From positions 10,524,181 through 10,588,180 of the forward strand of contig JAZAYU010000006.1 in assembly GCA_038501625.1 (NCBI GenBank): a stretch of DNA of 64,000 nt, read 5' to 3'. The position numbers and the translations under genes were made by a program. The notes beneath the pieces are model-generated. The model searched no databases. It saw only the letters and a list, made by a program, of their open reading frames with translations, and was not told where the DNA came from. The stretch comes from Corbicula japonica. Lineage: Eukaryota > Mollusca > Bivalvia > Venerida > Cyrenidae. Below are positions 1-10,599 of the stretch, piece by piece (position 1 is the stretch's first letter; each line of letters begins with the position of its first letter).

Positions 1-1640
1 CCTTGTTTTAATAGTTTTTCTGTAATGCAAAGATTACGTTCATTGAAATCATTCACATCGTTGCAAGCTCTTGAAAAGCGAACGCGCTGTGAGCTATAAA
101 CCCCGTAAGATATTGAACGAGGAACATCGCCGTCTAAAACGGAAAATTAACTATATTAAAATTAAAATAATCTCTTTTATCATAAATTTTAGTAGTGACG
201 TAACCATTTTCAATGGACAAATTTAAGCCAAGAAAGTTTGCTTGCTTTTCTGAAGTGTTCGCATTATTCAGCTGTAGTTCTTTAGGATAAATCTTATTAA
301 CCAGGGATGGAAAGTGGTTATTATCTATATTTAATCAATCATCAAAATACCTAAAGGTGTATTTAAAAGCTGTAATAATATCATCTTGATGTTCGGTAGA
401 AAGAGATAACATAAAGTCTCTTTACAGTATAAAAACAGATCGGCAACAAGGGGTACACAATTACTACCCATTGGAATGCCTATTACTTGTTTATAAATAG
501 AGGTACCAAATCTCAAATAAATATTATCCAATAAAAGTGTGAGCGCATGGATAAGGTCTTGACAGGTCAATGAAGTATAATTATCATAAGAACCATCTGT
601 AAAAATGCTTTATGTTCATTACAAGCGATAAATGTTTTATTTTCTCTAGCAAAGTTTTTTCAATGAGACTGGTTAGCTTGTCTCTTATTAAATTATGAGG
701 GAGAGAAGTATATAAAGTTGAAAAATCATATGTAGACAAACAGAACGCCTGAAAATTATTTGATTTAAGCTTCTTCAAAACGTCATTTGAATTTTGTATA
801 GGCCAACATAAATTTTTGCCAGTGGTTTCAAAAGCTTTTTCGCAATACCTATTACATGTTCTTTTATAGCTGTAAGACAAGATGTTTAGAGCACGGATAA
901 TTTTGTTGTTGCACAAGAACTAGAATTTGCAATGAATCTTGCTTTGTACAGAGTTTTGTGCATTTTAGGCAACCAATACATAGTAGGTACTTTGTCTTGT
1001 TTCGGCTCAACACTAATTCTAAATTTTGTAATTTGTAGAGTGTGTGCAGTAACAATATCACTCTCAGATGAAGAAGACAGTGTATAAGCATTGGTGCTAT
1101 TAAGCTCTTCAGTTTGAACATTAATATAGTGTATACGTCAAACTATAATTACATTATTAGAAGCCTTATCAGCAGGTGTTAAAACAAATCTGTTGTGAAA
1201 ATCTTTAATACCCTTTTTCAAATGACGAAAGTAAAAACGAGGTCGAGGTGGTAATAAAGCTATGTTTCTTTTATAGAAGGATATACAAGTGTCAATTATT
1301 TTGAATATTTGTTTTTTTCCAGTTTGAAAGAGCAATAGGCTCAGCATGTTCTAGTTTACACCATCTATTGCAAAAAGATTTTAAAGACTCTGCAATTTCT
1401 GCACGACAGGTATTAAAGTCGATGTCCGATGGAATTCTATCTTTCGGACCTTTTGAAATTAAATTGCGGATTCTAAAGTCTTTGATAACATTTAGATCCC
1501 CCGTTACGATGTGACCGGCAGGTTGATAGCAAAATTTTGATTTGGAATAGTCTCATGATATTGGTGTATTCTCAACAATTTGTAAATCAGAGGTAATTTT
1601 GTTGTGATTGAAAATTGTGTTTCTTATTGGTTTGTTGTAT
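1..1640 (-). pseudogene. Penelope-type reverse transcriptase, fragmented
   Basis: In order on the minus strand: GHIVTGDLNVI (about 1530), LTPADKASNNVIIV (about 1180), YWLPKMHKTLYKARF (about 960), STYDFSTLYTSLPH (motif A, about 720), YKQVIGIPMGSNCVPL (motif B, about 470), RYFDD (motif C, about 345) and a C-terminal YGVYSSQRVRFSRAC thumb-like segment near 80. This series is characteristic of Penelope-like RTs, which share ancestry with telomerase RT. Frameshifts fall near 1330, 860, 640, 598, 430 and 150. TGA codons occur at 1553-1555, 1138-1140 (directly after NNVIIV, a cysteine site in relatives) and 335-337 (directly after the FDD motif). The reading stays alignable to the window edge, so the true C-terminus is missing. 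Confidence 0.85.
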
Positions 1641-1668
1641 TTATAACAAACGATGAGTTCTTGAAATA

Positions 1669-2031
1669 TTAAGGTACAGCCGATTCAATAGTTTTATCTT
1701 TAAATATACTTGGAAGGTCAATAAAATCTATACCTTTATTTAAAAATGAAATTTTCGTGAAATGTCTTTGGTGATCAGATTCCAAGTCAGATTCCAAGTC
1801 AATTTCATAAAGTGGATGAGTTCTTATAACAATATCATCGGCTTCCTTATCCACTTTTTGTAAACTTGAAATAGAAAAAGAAGCTAAACGTGACAGCATA
1901 GCGTGTCTACCAGAATGTTTTAAAATATTTTGAAGGTCATGAATAGAATAATGAACACGTGATTTTCTTTTGATGTTACCATTAGTCCTTATCCCGTGTG
2001 ACCTCGATTTTCGTTTTCGTATTTGAAGCAA
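1669..2031 (-). pseudogene. linker region between endonuclease and RT of the Penelope-like element
   Basis: This open stretch of 120 residues is rich in Lys, Arg and Ser at its start (RKRKSRSHGIRTNGNIKRKS) and acidic later (EIDLESDLESDHQ, where a DLES repeat may be a small duplication). It lies between the GIY-YIG and RT domains in the same orientation. Both joins are frameshifts, near 2080 and 1670, and the TAA that closes it is created by the second shift. No separate domain is recognised. The position fits the connector reported between EN and RT in permuted Penelope-like elements. Confidence 0.6.
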
Positions 2032-2086
2032 ATCAAAAATGTCAAAATCAGGATTTTTTGAAATGTTGCCTTCTTGATAAATATTA

Positions 2087-2500
2087 TCATTTAAACCAAG
2101 TGGATAAGGTGTTTGTATTTTTTTTTATCCAATTATCTTCTGAAATAAGCTTTGCTCTAATTTTAAATGCTCTAGAAGCACTGTTATCAAATATAATTTT
2201 TTCAACAGGTTGAATATTTACGTGTTTTAAAGTGTGGCCCGATTGTTTAAAATGTTTATATAAATATGTATTGATGTTATTATTGTTTCTTATTTTGGAA
2301 CAGTGCTGACTGAAACGTGTTTTCAAAGGGCGTCCCGTCTGTCCTACATATTGAATGCCACAATTTAAAGCGTTTCAAGTTAAAACATAAATAATATTAT
2401 CTGTTTGTCAATCAATATCTGAATTAATATTTACTGAAAAAGTTCTTCCATTAACTGTTGATTTTATTGTTGAATTACATTTTAAAAACTGCAGCAACTA
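2087..2500 (-). pseudogene. GIY-YIG endonuclease domain of the Penelope-like element
   Basis: The minus-strand translation contains NIIYVLT followed by GIQYVGQTGRPLKTRFSQH, the GIY-YIG signature with its downstream arginine and histidine. It continues to HFKQSGHTLKH, which supplies the histidines of the CCHH pattern known in Penelope endonucleases. Two TGA codons interrupt it, one before the NIIY motif (2408-2410) and one directly after VLT (2375-2377). Both correspond to conserved cysteines in relatives (the pattern C-x-T-x-N-[IV]-[IV]-Y...C-x2-C). Upstream, a cysteine-rich stretch reading KCKTKRCSCCSF is joined by a one-base frameshift in a T run near 2485. The domain nicks DNA for target-primed integration in active relatives. 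Here it is inactive by frameshift. Confidence 0.8.
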
Positions 2501-2825
2501 CACCTCTTTGTTTTACACTTGTATATAAAAGAATACGATCTGCGTCTTCTGTCGTTTAGTTTTATAGATGTGGAAATGTTATATGTTTTAAGAATATGAG
2601 ATTTGATAGGTGACAATGTTATTTGAAATTATTTTTAAATAAATGAGTGCATTGTGCACTTTGCAAACCGGTCACATTGACGGAAGTAGCCGAAGATAAA
2701 TTTATTGGAGATAAACAAACTGACGGTTGCATGTATGTGAAAGTATTTAATTTAGCCGGCATATTGACAGAAGACGCAGAAGATAGCCTGGGAGTTAAAA
2801 TGTTTCCTTTTATTTTAAACGCCAT

Positions 2826-3261
2826 GATTATTTTATTTGAAAAAATACCATTTTATGGTTAGCGACCTTCAGTTATATCGCAAGTTTTTAAATGATGTCA
2901 CCATGCAATACATGACGTAAATGTTTGCGCGCTTATGTTTTTTTCTATAAATAGCACGCAGAACAATCTAAAAATATTGACATGTTGAATCACTGATCAC
3001 GAAATAATGAATGGGACTGTAAATGGTGCTTTCGAGTATATATAAAGGCCCAACTCTGGAACCAGATAATACACAAGAATAACACCATTTATATATAACA
3101 GAAGGTCGGTGAACATACACCCTTCAATGCGGTATATAAGAGTGGGGTGTGAAAAATTACTGTAAAATATCTCTGAAGAATGAAACGATAACAGTATTAA
3201 TTAAAAGTACGGGGAGACGTTTTACGGCCGCCACACAGCACAGACAAAACTACTGTGATTA
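2826..3261. other. AT-rich flank upstream of the Penelope-like element, with short repeat debris
   Basis: No gene is seen. If the minus-strand ATG at 2825 is the true start, 2826 to about 3060 would be the element's 5' leader. A stretch near 3205-3261 recurs at 4665-4735, and the bases at 3108-3140 resemble the family B motif GGTGAACATGGAACC, so older fragments are mixed in. Confidence 0.4.
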
Positions 3262-3690
3262 TAAAAAAGTAGTATATGCATATCAGGAGTCGCCGCACTC
3301 ACAAAACACAACCTCCCCACGCAGCGAAAAAGAAGAGTGGAAGTGAGAAAGAGAGCATGTTTGTTATAAGTATGTCAACTCAAATAAGATGCCACAAACA
3401 ACTAACGAAACAGAGAACCTTTGGGGATATCGCCTTGGAACGGTCAGTAGCAAGGCAAATTGTCACTGAGGGTTTAAACCAGGTTCTTGGGTGCACCAAC
3501 CTCACACTTGCATAAACAGGTTCTCGTATCACAAAACAAGTACCAGTTGTCTTGGTGAAAATACTCCAACCCACCCATCGGCTCAACAATGTTGCATGCA
3601 AAAGCACAAAAACATATAAAGCATAAGAAGCTAATAACAAAGCCAAAGGGCAAAGGGCAGGTACTCAACAATTTTGAGACTAATCAAGAA
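3262..3690 (+). repeat. dispersed repeat family A, near-complete copy
   Basis: This is about 430 bp, shared with copies at 7690-8160, 15630-16195, 16465-16720, 55328-55585 and shorter fragments. Landmarks in order: CATATCAGGA, a purine-rich AAGAAGAG tract ending in GAGAGCATG, CGCCTTGGAACGGTCAGT, CAAATTGTCACTG, GGGTGCACCAACCTCACACTTG and CAATGTTGCATGCAAAAGCAC. The segment GTGGCAA...TTGCCAC forms a small hairpin in better copies. Open frames cross it on both strands, but they are not kept between copies, so I read it as a non-coding, non-autonomous element of unknown class. Confidence 0.75.
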
Positions 3691-4129
3691 AACTAACTAA
3701 TGCTAAAATCTCAGACAAAAAAAGAAAATTTATTGTCAGTTCATTCGGTAAATACAGACTGCATTAATGTTCTCTTGACTTTTTGACATTGCTTGTTACA
3801 TTGCACTTAACGTATTAATGTTCAGTTGAATTCTCAAGGGATAGAGAAATACAGTGTAAACTTATGATGCCAGTTTTTCCCGTTTCACGCTTTCACTGAA
3901 AGACATTCCAATATGCGACATTCGATGAATATCTTAAATCACAGTTGTTGCCCATTTAAAACACTTGAATGTGCAAATTTGTATGCCTTTATCACAACGT
4001 CCAGTATTTTTTGTTATCCGCTCTATAGAATGTGACATCCTTCATTAGTGAAAAAAATATTAAATGCGACTTTTTCTTTTACGTTCAGCGTAAGTTATTG
4101 AAATTGTACTGTTTACTAAGATAAACAGT
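3691..4129. other. no recognisable feature
   Basis: AT-rich sequence between two dispersed repeats. I see no coding exon, RNA gene or strong repeat here. Confidence 0.5.
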
Positions 4130-4560
4130 TTTAATAGATGAAAAGGGAACCTTGAAGTCACTGAACACGACAAATATAAAACTACGCCGCCTAGTTCCAG
4201 CTTAAGCGCAACTTAGTATACAAGAAACAGTTCAACTTCGATCCATCTCAAGCGACGGTATGCATGTGGCGGTGAACATGGAACCTTCAATGCAGTATTT
4301 TCAGATTACCATTCCCTGGTCCCCAGGAAAAAGAATGTGTTTGACTTAAACGAGAAAACAATTGGCGGAACTAAATAAAATAGAATTTGGTAAGCTAGAG
4401 AATACAAATAACGCATATTACAGAGAACGGCAAAGGTAAAATTAAAACAGATGAAAGTATATCCTTGGGTTGATTGGGTTGATTGGTCTTTATCCACATA
4501 TATTTTGGCTGGGATATTGAAACCACCCCATCATTAAACTGGCCAAACTATTAAAATAAA
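4130..4560 (+). repeat. dispersed repeat family B, copy 1
   Basis: Shares landmarks with 5765-6060 (minus), 17800-18060 (minus), 29985-30510 (plus), 38395-38705 (minus) and partial copies. These are GAACACGACAAATAT, CCTAGTTCCAGCTTAAGCGCAACT, GGTGAACATGGAACCTTCAATGC, GTATTTTCAGATTA and GATGAAAGTATATCCTTGGG. In complete copies GAACATGGAA and TTCCATGTTC flank the centre as an inverted pair, giving a foldback core. The minus-strand open frame across 4306-4497 is not conserved in the other copies and is not called a gene. Confidence 0.7.
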
Positions 4561-5764
4561 ATAATAACAATATTAAAAGAAAAGTAATTTTAGAAGTACT
4601 ATTAACATTGTCCTTTAGTATCGTGCTCATAGACATTTAAAGGACGTAATTGATGACAGCACTGATGTAGGGGGAGACTTTTTACAGCCGCAACACGGCA
4701 CAAACAAAGCTACTGTGATATTGAAATACGTGAATAGGGAAACCTTTGAAAGCCACTGAACAATTAGTTAATTTATGAGAAGTTAAATTCATGTAACAAA
4801 ATTTGTATCAGTTTTGTATTATTCAAGGATGAAAAGTTAAAACTGTTTGAATATGAGAGATATTTAGATATACTCAAACGTTTGTAGACCTAGTTCACAG
4901 ATGCTAAGTTCACTAAATGTTGTGTGGAATTTAATCATACAATGCGCACTATAGCCTAAAGAAGTCGGAATGATCCATGGTTAACTATCTGCTGCTTGTT
5001 ATCAATTTATTTTATTAATTACAGCGTCTGCACATATAATTTTCTAAATATACATAAATCGAAAAGAAATATGTTTAAGATAATGATATACCTTTTATAT
5101 AATTTTAGCCTTATATTGTTTTAGATAAAGGTGGGGAAGGTAGAAAATAAAGTACGTTTAAAACGTAAGCAATTACTAGCATCAAATGTATTGTTACGTT
5201 GACATATTGTTCAATTAATAGTATAATAAAGTCTTTTATTGTTGGACAGTTACAGACACTGACGCACCAGACAAATATATCACGATTATTGATTTTCCTA
5301 TTTCATTTTGAACCTGATATTGTTACCTGTGAAGAAGTTTCAAAAGAATAAAAATTTATTAGGGGCCGTCTAAAGTCGTCATTGCATTGATTTATATCAA
5401 TAATAATATATCAATAAAAGAGAAAATTTTCGAAATCTCTCTAACGGCAAAATGCAGTTCAATAAGTTTTTGCACAAATAAATTTCATAACTGCATCTTA
5501 ATTTAAGATACATAAAACAATTAGAAAATATGAAAAAAAATGCTATCCCTTAAAAATGTCCCGAAAAATATATTATACTACACAAAATTCAATTTAAAAT
5601 ACCCGATGAGTAATAGGATACTAAATTGTTCGTTATCGAATGATTGTTTTATCCCATTATGTTTCTAACTTTTCCAGTCTCTTATCAGTACCAGAAATGA
5701 TATTATGTTAAACCATCTTTTCTGTGATATTCAGGATCTATACTATCAGATTCCCTTTCTAAAT
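4561..5764. other. AT-rich intergenic sequence
   Basis: Positions 4665-4735 repeat the GGGGAGAC...CAAACTACTGTGAT segment seen at 3208-3258. Nothing else is recognised. There is no open frame with coding character. Confidence 0.45.
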
Positions 5765-6060
5765 TATATTTTGTATTCTTTTATCTGGGGACCATTCACA
5801 TGGAATTGTATTTATTTGAACATACCATTTTAAAGGTTCCGTTTTTCACTGCCATATGCACTCACTGGTTTGGAATTGATCGAAATTAGTGTTTATTGTT
5901 GTAAATATTGAGTTGGTGTAAATATTGAGTTGCGCTCGACGCTCAACGTGAATTGCATTTACTGCCCATAAACAGGCTTAGTTAAATAAGGAATCTAGTC
6001 CTCGCGGGCTCAGCTAGATTCCTGGGTCAGCCGAGTGAGCTGCCATATGTTCATATATTC
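5765..6060 (-). repeat. family B repeat, minus-strand copy
   Basis: The reverse complement carries the family B landmarks: the GAACAT/GGTTCC region, the CGCTCAACGTG/AATATTGAGTTGCG region and CAGGCTTAGTTAAA near the end. It is diverged, with a duplicated GTAAATATTGAGTTG unit near 5905-5935. Confidence 0.6.
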
Positions 6061-6575
6061 CGAGTTCTTTTCCACTTAATTTACGTATGTAAGATGAGAC
6101 AAGGGCTGTGACGTAGTTGAACAACCATATCTAAGAAAAAAGACGTAAATAACTACTCTACAATCACCCTACATTACTAGGAAAAATTAATTACAAAAAG
6201 TAAACCCTTTTCAAATTTTGATTCAACCAAATAATTAAACACCGTTTGGTGACCTTGGACAAATGACAAATGTCTTTGTCCCCGTGAGTGTTTGGACATA
6301 AAAAAGAAAGATAGGTGGAGAAATTAAGGTAGATTCAGGTATTAGGGTTGTTCGCAGATCATTATCCTCACGTAGCCCCTCTGTAAACAGATTAACAGCC
6401 TCTTTTTATTGATGAAAATGACCCCTCCAAAGTAAAGCTTCCACATGGTGTTCCAATATTTAACATATTCCTGTGAACAAGCTTCACCAATAATGGGTAG
6501 AAATACATTTTCACAGTATTGCATACTAAACAAAAAATAACTTCACAACAAAGACGTAGATACACAGCAGTAAGC
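6061..6575. other. no recognisable feature
   Basis: AT-rich sequence. The minus-strand open frame at 6342-6533 has no recognisable domain and no splice or start support. Confidence 0.4.
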
Positions 6576-7268
6576 TTGGACAGTAATGGATAAGCATATT
6601 TTATCCATGCCGCCTAGCCCTGGGGTAAGCACAACACAACATTTACACTAGTAAACAATATATTTTTTATCCACCCCAAACCGAAAGATTAAAACAAAGT
6701 AAGTTAAGAAAAAAAGGTGAAACATGCATATCAAGAATGGCCACATCCAGCAGACACAGCCTCCTCACACAGCCAAAAAGTAGAGAGGAGAAGAGAAAAT
6801 GGGATTACAATAATCGGTTTCAAATATACGCTACAAACAATTAACGAAAGTGAGAACCCGAGGGGATACCGCCTTGGAACGGTCAGTGGCAAAACAATTT
6901 GCCATCGGTTAAAAAAAAGAATAATAAACTTACATATGTTTCGTGCTTAACGGCCATCAAAAAACGAAAAAGGGAACTTTGAAAACCACCGAAGACGACA
7001 AATATGAGAATATTTCAGGTTCGGTTTGATTTAGCGTGTTCAGAGCTTCAGTTTCAAAAAAGTAAAGGACGCTTATCGGGTATTGCCTCATTTAGAAGAC
7101 CCAGCCTCCCCACACAGCCAAGAAGAAGAGAGGAAGAGAGAGCATGGTTTATAAAATGACCAATTTTAAAACAGAAACCACAATAAATTGACAAAAATGA
7201 AAACCTGAGGGGTTACCGCCTTGTCACTGGGGGTTTAAACCTGATTCTAGGGTGCACCAACCTCACAA
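6576..7268 (+). repeat. mosaic of partial family A and family B copies
   Basis: Pieces in the same orientation alternate: family B at 6576-6690, family A at 6711-6905 (CATATCAAGAATGGCCACATCC to the GGTCAGTGGCAAAACAATTTGCC hairpin), family B at 6955-7060, and family A at 7060-7268 ending in the GGGTGCACCAACCTCAC landmark. The alternation may reflect insertion of one family into the other, or recombination between neighbours. Confidence 0.6.
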
Positions 7269-7424
7269 AGTTATAGTCTAATCTCAATTATGAGATCAGT
7301 CTCCAAATAAACATATAACATATAACTAGTAGAGTTCGCTTTTCACAGAAGGTGATGTCAGTACTCACTTTTGTTCATCATCAATAACGTTTGATTTGAA
7401 TTCCACTTAATTATATTTATTTTA

Positions 7425-7548
7425 ACTTCTTATTCAAAATTGTATCTATTTTACTGTGGATATTTTGAAAGCTTGATAATATTCATTTTATATTCTTATT
7501 CAAAATTGCATCTATTTTTAATGAAGATATTTTGAAAGCTAGTATTTA
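7425..7548. repeat. two-copy tandem repeat, about 65 bp unit
   Basis: CTTATTCAAAATTG[TC]ATCTATTTT followed by GATATTTTGAAAGCT occurs twice in a row with several differences. Confidence 0.6.
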
Positions 7549-7689
7549 CAAATTAATGCTTCAGACTGAGATGAGTAGTTAACAACTTAACAGTGCAGTT
7601 TACCTGTCTTACAACACTTTCACAAGTGTCAGATTTCATGGAAGGTATAATTTATCAAATTATTATAATTAATATTTATGTGCAAATAC

Positions 7690-8160
7690 AAAAAGGTGAA
7701 ATATGCATATCAGGAATCGCCACATTCAGAAAAAACAGCCTCCCCACACAGTCAAGAAGAAGAGAGGGGGAGAGAGCATGGTTAATAAAATGATCAGTTT
7801 CAAAAAAGACACCACTAACAATAAACAAAAATGAGAACCCGAGGGGTTACCGCCTTGGAACGGTCAGTGGCAAATCAAATTGCCACTGGGGGTTTAAACC
7901 AGGTTCTAGGGTGCACCAACCTCACACTTGCCCCAACATGTTCTCATATCACAAAACAAGTACAAGTTGTCTTGGTGAAAAAACTCCAACCCACTTATCG
8001 GCTTAACAATGTTGCATGCAAAAGCACACAAACATATAAAACATAAGAAGTTAAGAGCATTGCAAAGCCGAAGGGGCGGGTACTCAATGATCTTACCGAG
8101 ACCAGAGCTCCTGGAGTAAAATCAGCAAGAACAAGTTTTCATTAAAACAGCATTAATGGA
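7690..8160 (+). repeat. family A repeat, best full-length copy
   Basis: Starts at AAAAAGGTGAAATATGCATATC and runs through all family A landmarks to GATCTTACCGAGACCAGAGC and AAATCAGCAAGAACA. This is the copy that defines the left end used to recognise the split copy around 47825/55328. The hairpin GTGGCAAATCAAATTGCCAC is intact. Confidence 0.75.
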
Positions 8161-8539
8161 AATGTGAAGGCTACATAGTGATCTGTGTAGACACTAAACA
8201 GCCTTGGTGATTGTGCAAGACGAGTTTTCTTGACGAAAGTTAAGCCGGCAGCACATCTTGATAGCAGCCAATATGATTAAATGAGATGAAATTAATTTAT
8301 CACGAAATAAAATAACAAATGTTCATTTAAAATGCAATGCATATGAACAGACTTGCTTAGTTATACTTACTCATTACAGGACTGTTAATCTTCAGTTACA
8401 TCAGACATGCAAACATAGGCTACAAATTCATTTTGTACTTTAGAATGCACAACTAATATTTGGGAAATTTTCCTTGGCGACAGACACCCCGACTCTAACT
8501 CTCTCCTCATTGAAGAAGTTTAGCTGTTTAAAAATGATG

Positions 8540-8645
8540 TTGCCTCTACCTGGGAGCGAACCTGCACCGTAACGGCGACAGCGCCTAACCCTGCAATACC
8601 GACGACGCAACCATTTAAGCTAACCGGGACAACCCCCAAAAGGGA
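8540..8645 (-). repeat. tRNA-related SINE head
   Basis: The reverse complement begins GGGGGTTGTCCCGGTTAGCTTAA, has an A-box-like TTAGCTTAAATGG, and has a B-box-like GCAGGTTCGCTCC 50 bases later. The same unit lies on the + strand at 17582-17690. It does not close a full tRNA cloverleaf, so it is a SINE, not a tRNA gene. Confidence 0.65.
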
Positions 8646-9129
8646 AAATATTAATTAAAAAGTCATTCAATAATAAAATATGTGCCGGAAATTACACACC
8701 AAAAGGAAAACTTATCCATTTATCATAGACTTTTTATAAGAACTTTGTAAATATTATCATGAATTGTGACATCAATTATAATAGTTGTGACATGTAGATA
8801 TACATCTGCCTTATACATGTTATACACTATTAAATATTTCATTAAAACTACTACATGTTTCTGAAAAAAAAACAACAACAGTTCTATGTTTAATAAATGA
8901 TTCTGTTCAAAGAAGTGAAGTTCCTTCAGAGACTCGAAACAATGGTATACAACTCTGTTAACAGAGAATATTTTGCATGCTCTTGAAAAAAAACAAAAAC
9001 CAACAACTCTTGGCGTTATTTTCTGAAATTGTTCTGAGAATGAATGGTAGAAAATTACTTTGTTTTATTTAGTTTAGTTTAAACTTAGTTTAAACTTATT
9101 ATTTTACATCGATTGTGAAACAAGTTATT
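8646..9129. other. no recognisable feature
   Basis: AT-rich sequence with several A runs. No gene or repeat family is recognised. Confidence 0.4.
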
Positions 9130-9290
9130 CCAACTTATATTAATCACTGCTTCCTGGGTTACCAACCAGTACTCGCGCCGAATGTGGATTGAGTAAACTG
9201 CAGACGAACCTCATCCCTGGTGGGACTCGAACCCGCAGTCTCCGAATCTGGAGTCCGACGCTCTACCCCTTGACCACTGATCTTCCATTA
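9130..9290 (-). repeat. tRNA-derived SINE, second family
   Basis: The reverse complement reads GGAAGATCAGTGGTCAAGG (A box region), a five-pair anticodon-like arm with loop CTCCAGA, then GCGGGTTCGAGTCCCACC (B box), followed by a body with GGCGCGAGTACTGG. The D-, anticodon- and T-like arms are recognisable, but the acceptor ends do not pair. That indicates a tRNA-derived retroposon. Confidence 0.65.
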
Positions 9291-10435
9291 ATGATATTGT
9301 TGTTTTATTTAAATATTTATTACATAATTATGCATCTGTTGTGTTAGACTGATGTTGTAAGTTGTAGAGATAATATTAAAATCATTTTAAATTCAAATTA
9401 TATTTAAGGTGTCTTAACATATAGAACCTTAAAACCTAAAAGAATTAAGTCACTGTATTGTTTTAGAAACACTGTGTACACTCGGGTTATTATCAACCTG
9501 GCATGGCCGTTATCTTTCACATTGCTTACATTTTCATTAAATAACAGACAATGACATGTTGATTCGTTAAACGTTTTCTTGATCTTTGTTTCCATACATC
9601 ATATAAAAAATTTAATTGTCACAGCGTGAAACTAATCTTACTTTGGTGCACGGCACTGTTGAGAGAGCTACGTTCCGACTTGTTTATTTATGGATATTTT
9701 TCAATCATTTGACTAGTTATAATTATCAATAAACTGGAGAAAGGTATTTTGCTTCATTAAATTATTATCATATAAATATGCTCGCAGAGGTTTTACGGCT
9801 GTGTAATGTCAAGAAAGCATTGCCTTAAGATTTTATAATATGAACTAAGGCACTGCCTGTCTCGGAATCGACGAATCAAAAGTGAAGTATACCGTATGTT
9901 TAACAGTAAAACAAAGAAACAAGTCATCATTTGTTGTTTTACTTTTTAACCAAAACTGGTCAAGGTTGTAAGATGCAACGCTACATCTTAGTGAGTTGAA
10001 TGATTCTGTGAAGTTTGGAAGAATCCTGTGAGATGTTGAATACACCAGTTTGTCTGTAAACTCTTAGTTAAACAGCACCAAAATGTGATCAAAATGCAAG
10101 GCTGACTGATGGTATAAGAAATGTAGACTCATAAAAATCTGGTTAACAAGGTAGATTGTAAAACATCATTCCACAACACCTAAAATTCTGAGTTGGAATA
10201 TGGTGACACCAATGACAGAGCAAGTAGCGAAGCTTGTCATATTCTTTGAATATTCAAGCTTGAAATCAGCTAACATACTTTTTGGTCTGAGGACTTTAGA
10301 TAATACTATGAGTGACAGTAGAGGAATTTCTTATCCGAATAGAATGAAACATTCAAATTAGTCTATGAACAGAAAAGCAAATGCTGAAGGATGTGTCGTT
10401 ATGCTACCGCATAGAAGACACTAACAAAATGTAAG
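9291..10435. other. unassigned AT-rich region
   Basis: Holds two minus-strand open stretches (9404-9595 and 9845-10045) without recognisable domains. The second has balanced codon use but a non-ATG beginning, and could be chance or a 3' exon of the candidate gene at 11.5-13.8 kb. I do not call either. Confidence 0.35.
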
Positions 10436-10599
10436 TGTGCGTCGGCCAGGAGCCCGTGTCGTGGTCGCTCGAACGAGCTACTAAGACTGCCGCACTGGAG
10501 AGCTTTGCTCGCCCAGTATTTATATAGAACCCTATCTGTTTACCTAGCTACCGTTAATAACAAGTTAACAATAATGTCGCTAGGGTTATATAACTATTG

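Larger units (their letters stand above)
1..2825 (-). mobile_element. Penelope-like retroelement, Naiad-type (EN before RT), decayed and cut by the window edge
   Basis: Read on the minus strand, one interrupted coding region runs from an ATG at 2825 (A at -3, G at +4) through a GIY-YIG endonuclease (about 2500-2087), a linker (2031-1669) and a Penelope-type reverse transcriptase (about 1640 to the edge). Canonical Penelope elements have the endonuclease after the RT. The reverse order is the diagnostic of the Naiad/Chlamys clade. I count about eight frameshifts, one in-frame TAA (886-888) and five in-frame TGA codons (2408-2410, 2375-2377, 1553-1555, 1138-1140, 335-337), so this copy is dead. 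At least three TGAs sit where relatives have cysteine, which suggests a selenocysteine-encoding ancestor. The 3' end, and any SECIS hairpin, lie outside the window. Assignment to Penelope-like elements is firm. The Naiad label rests on domain order. Confidence 0.82.

Noticed and set aside
3380..3671. Minus-strand frames sharing a SRWVGW...VRLVHPRTW reading with 15514-16059
   Set aside because: The shared reading follows from nucleotide identity of family A. The frame is interrupted in the other copies, and there is no start or domain.
8540..8645. tRNA gene on the minus strand
   Set aside because: It has A- and B-box-like blocks but no closing cloverleaf, and the same unit recurs at 17582 with a shared tail.
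9185..9290. Genuine tRNA gene (anticodon loop CTCCAGA)
   Set aside because: Anticodon-like and T-like arms are present, but the acceptor stem does not pair and a non-tRNA body follows. It is a tRNA-derived SINE.
10081..10120. Hammerhead ribozyme core (CTGATG-type) near the GC-rich foldback
   Set aside because: The flanking stems and the GAAA partner strand are missing at the required distances.
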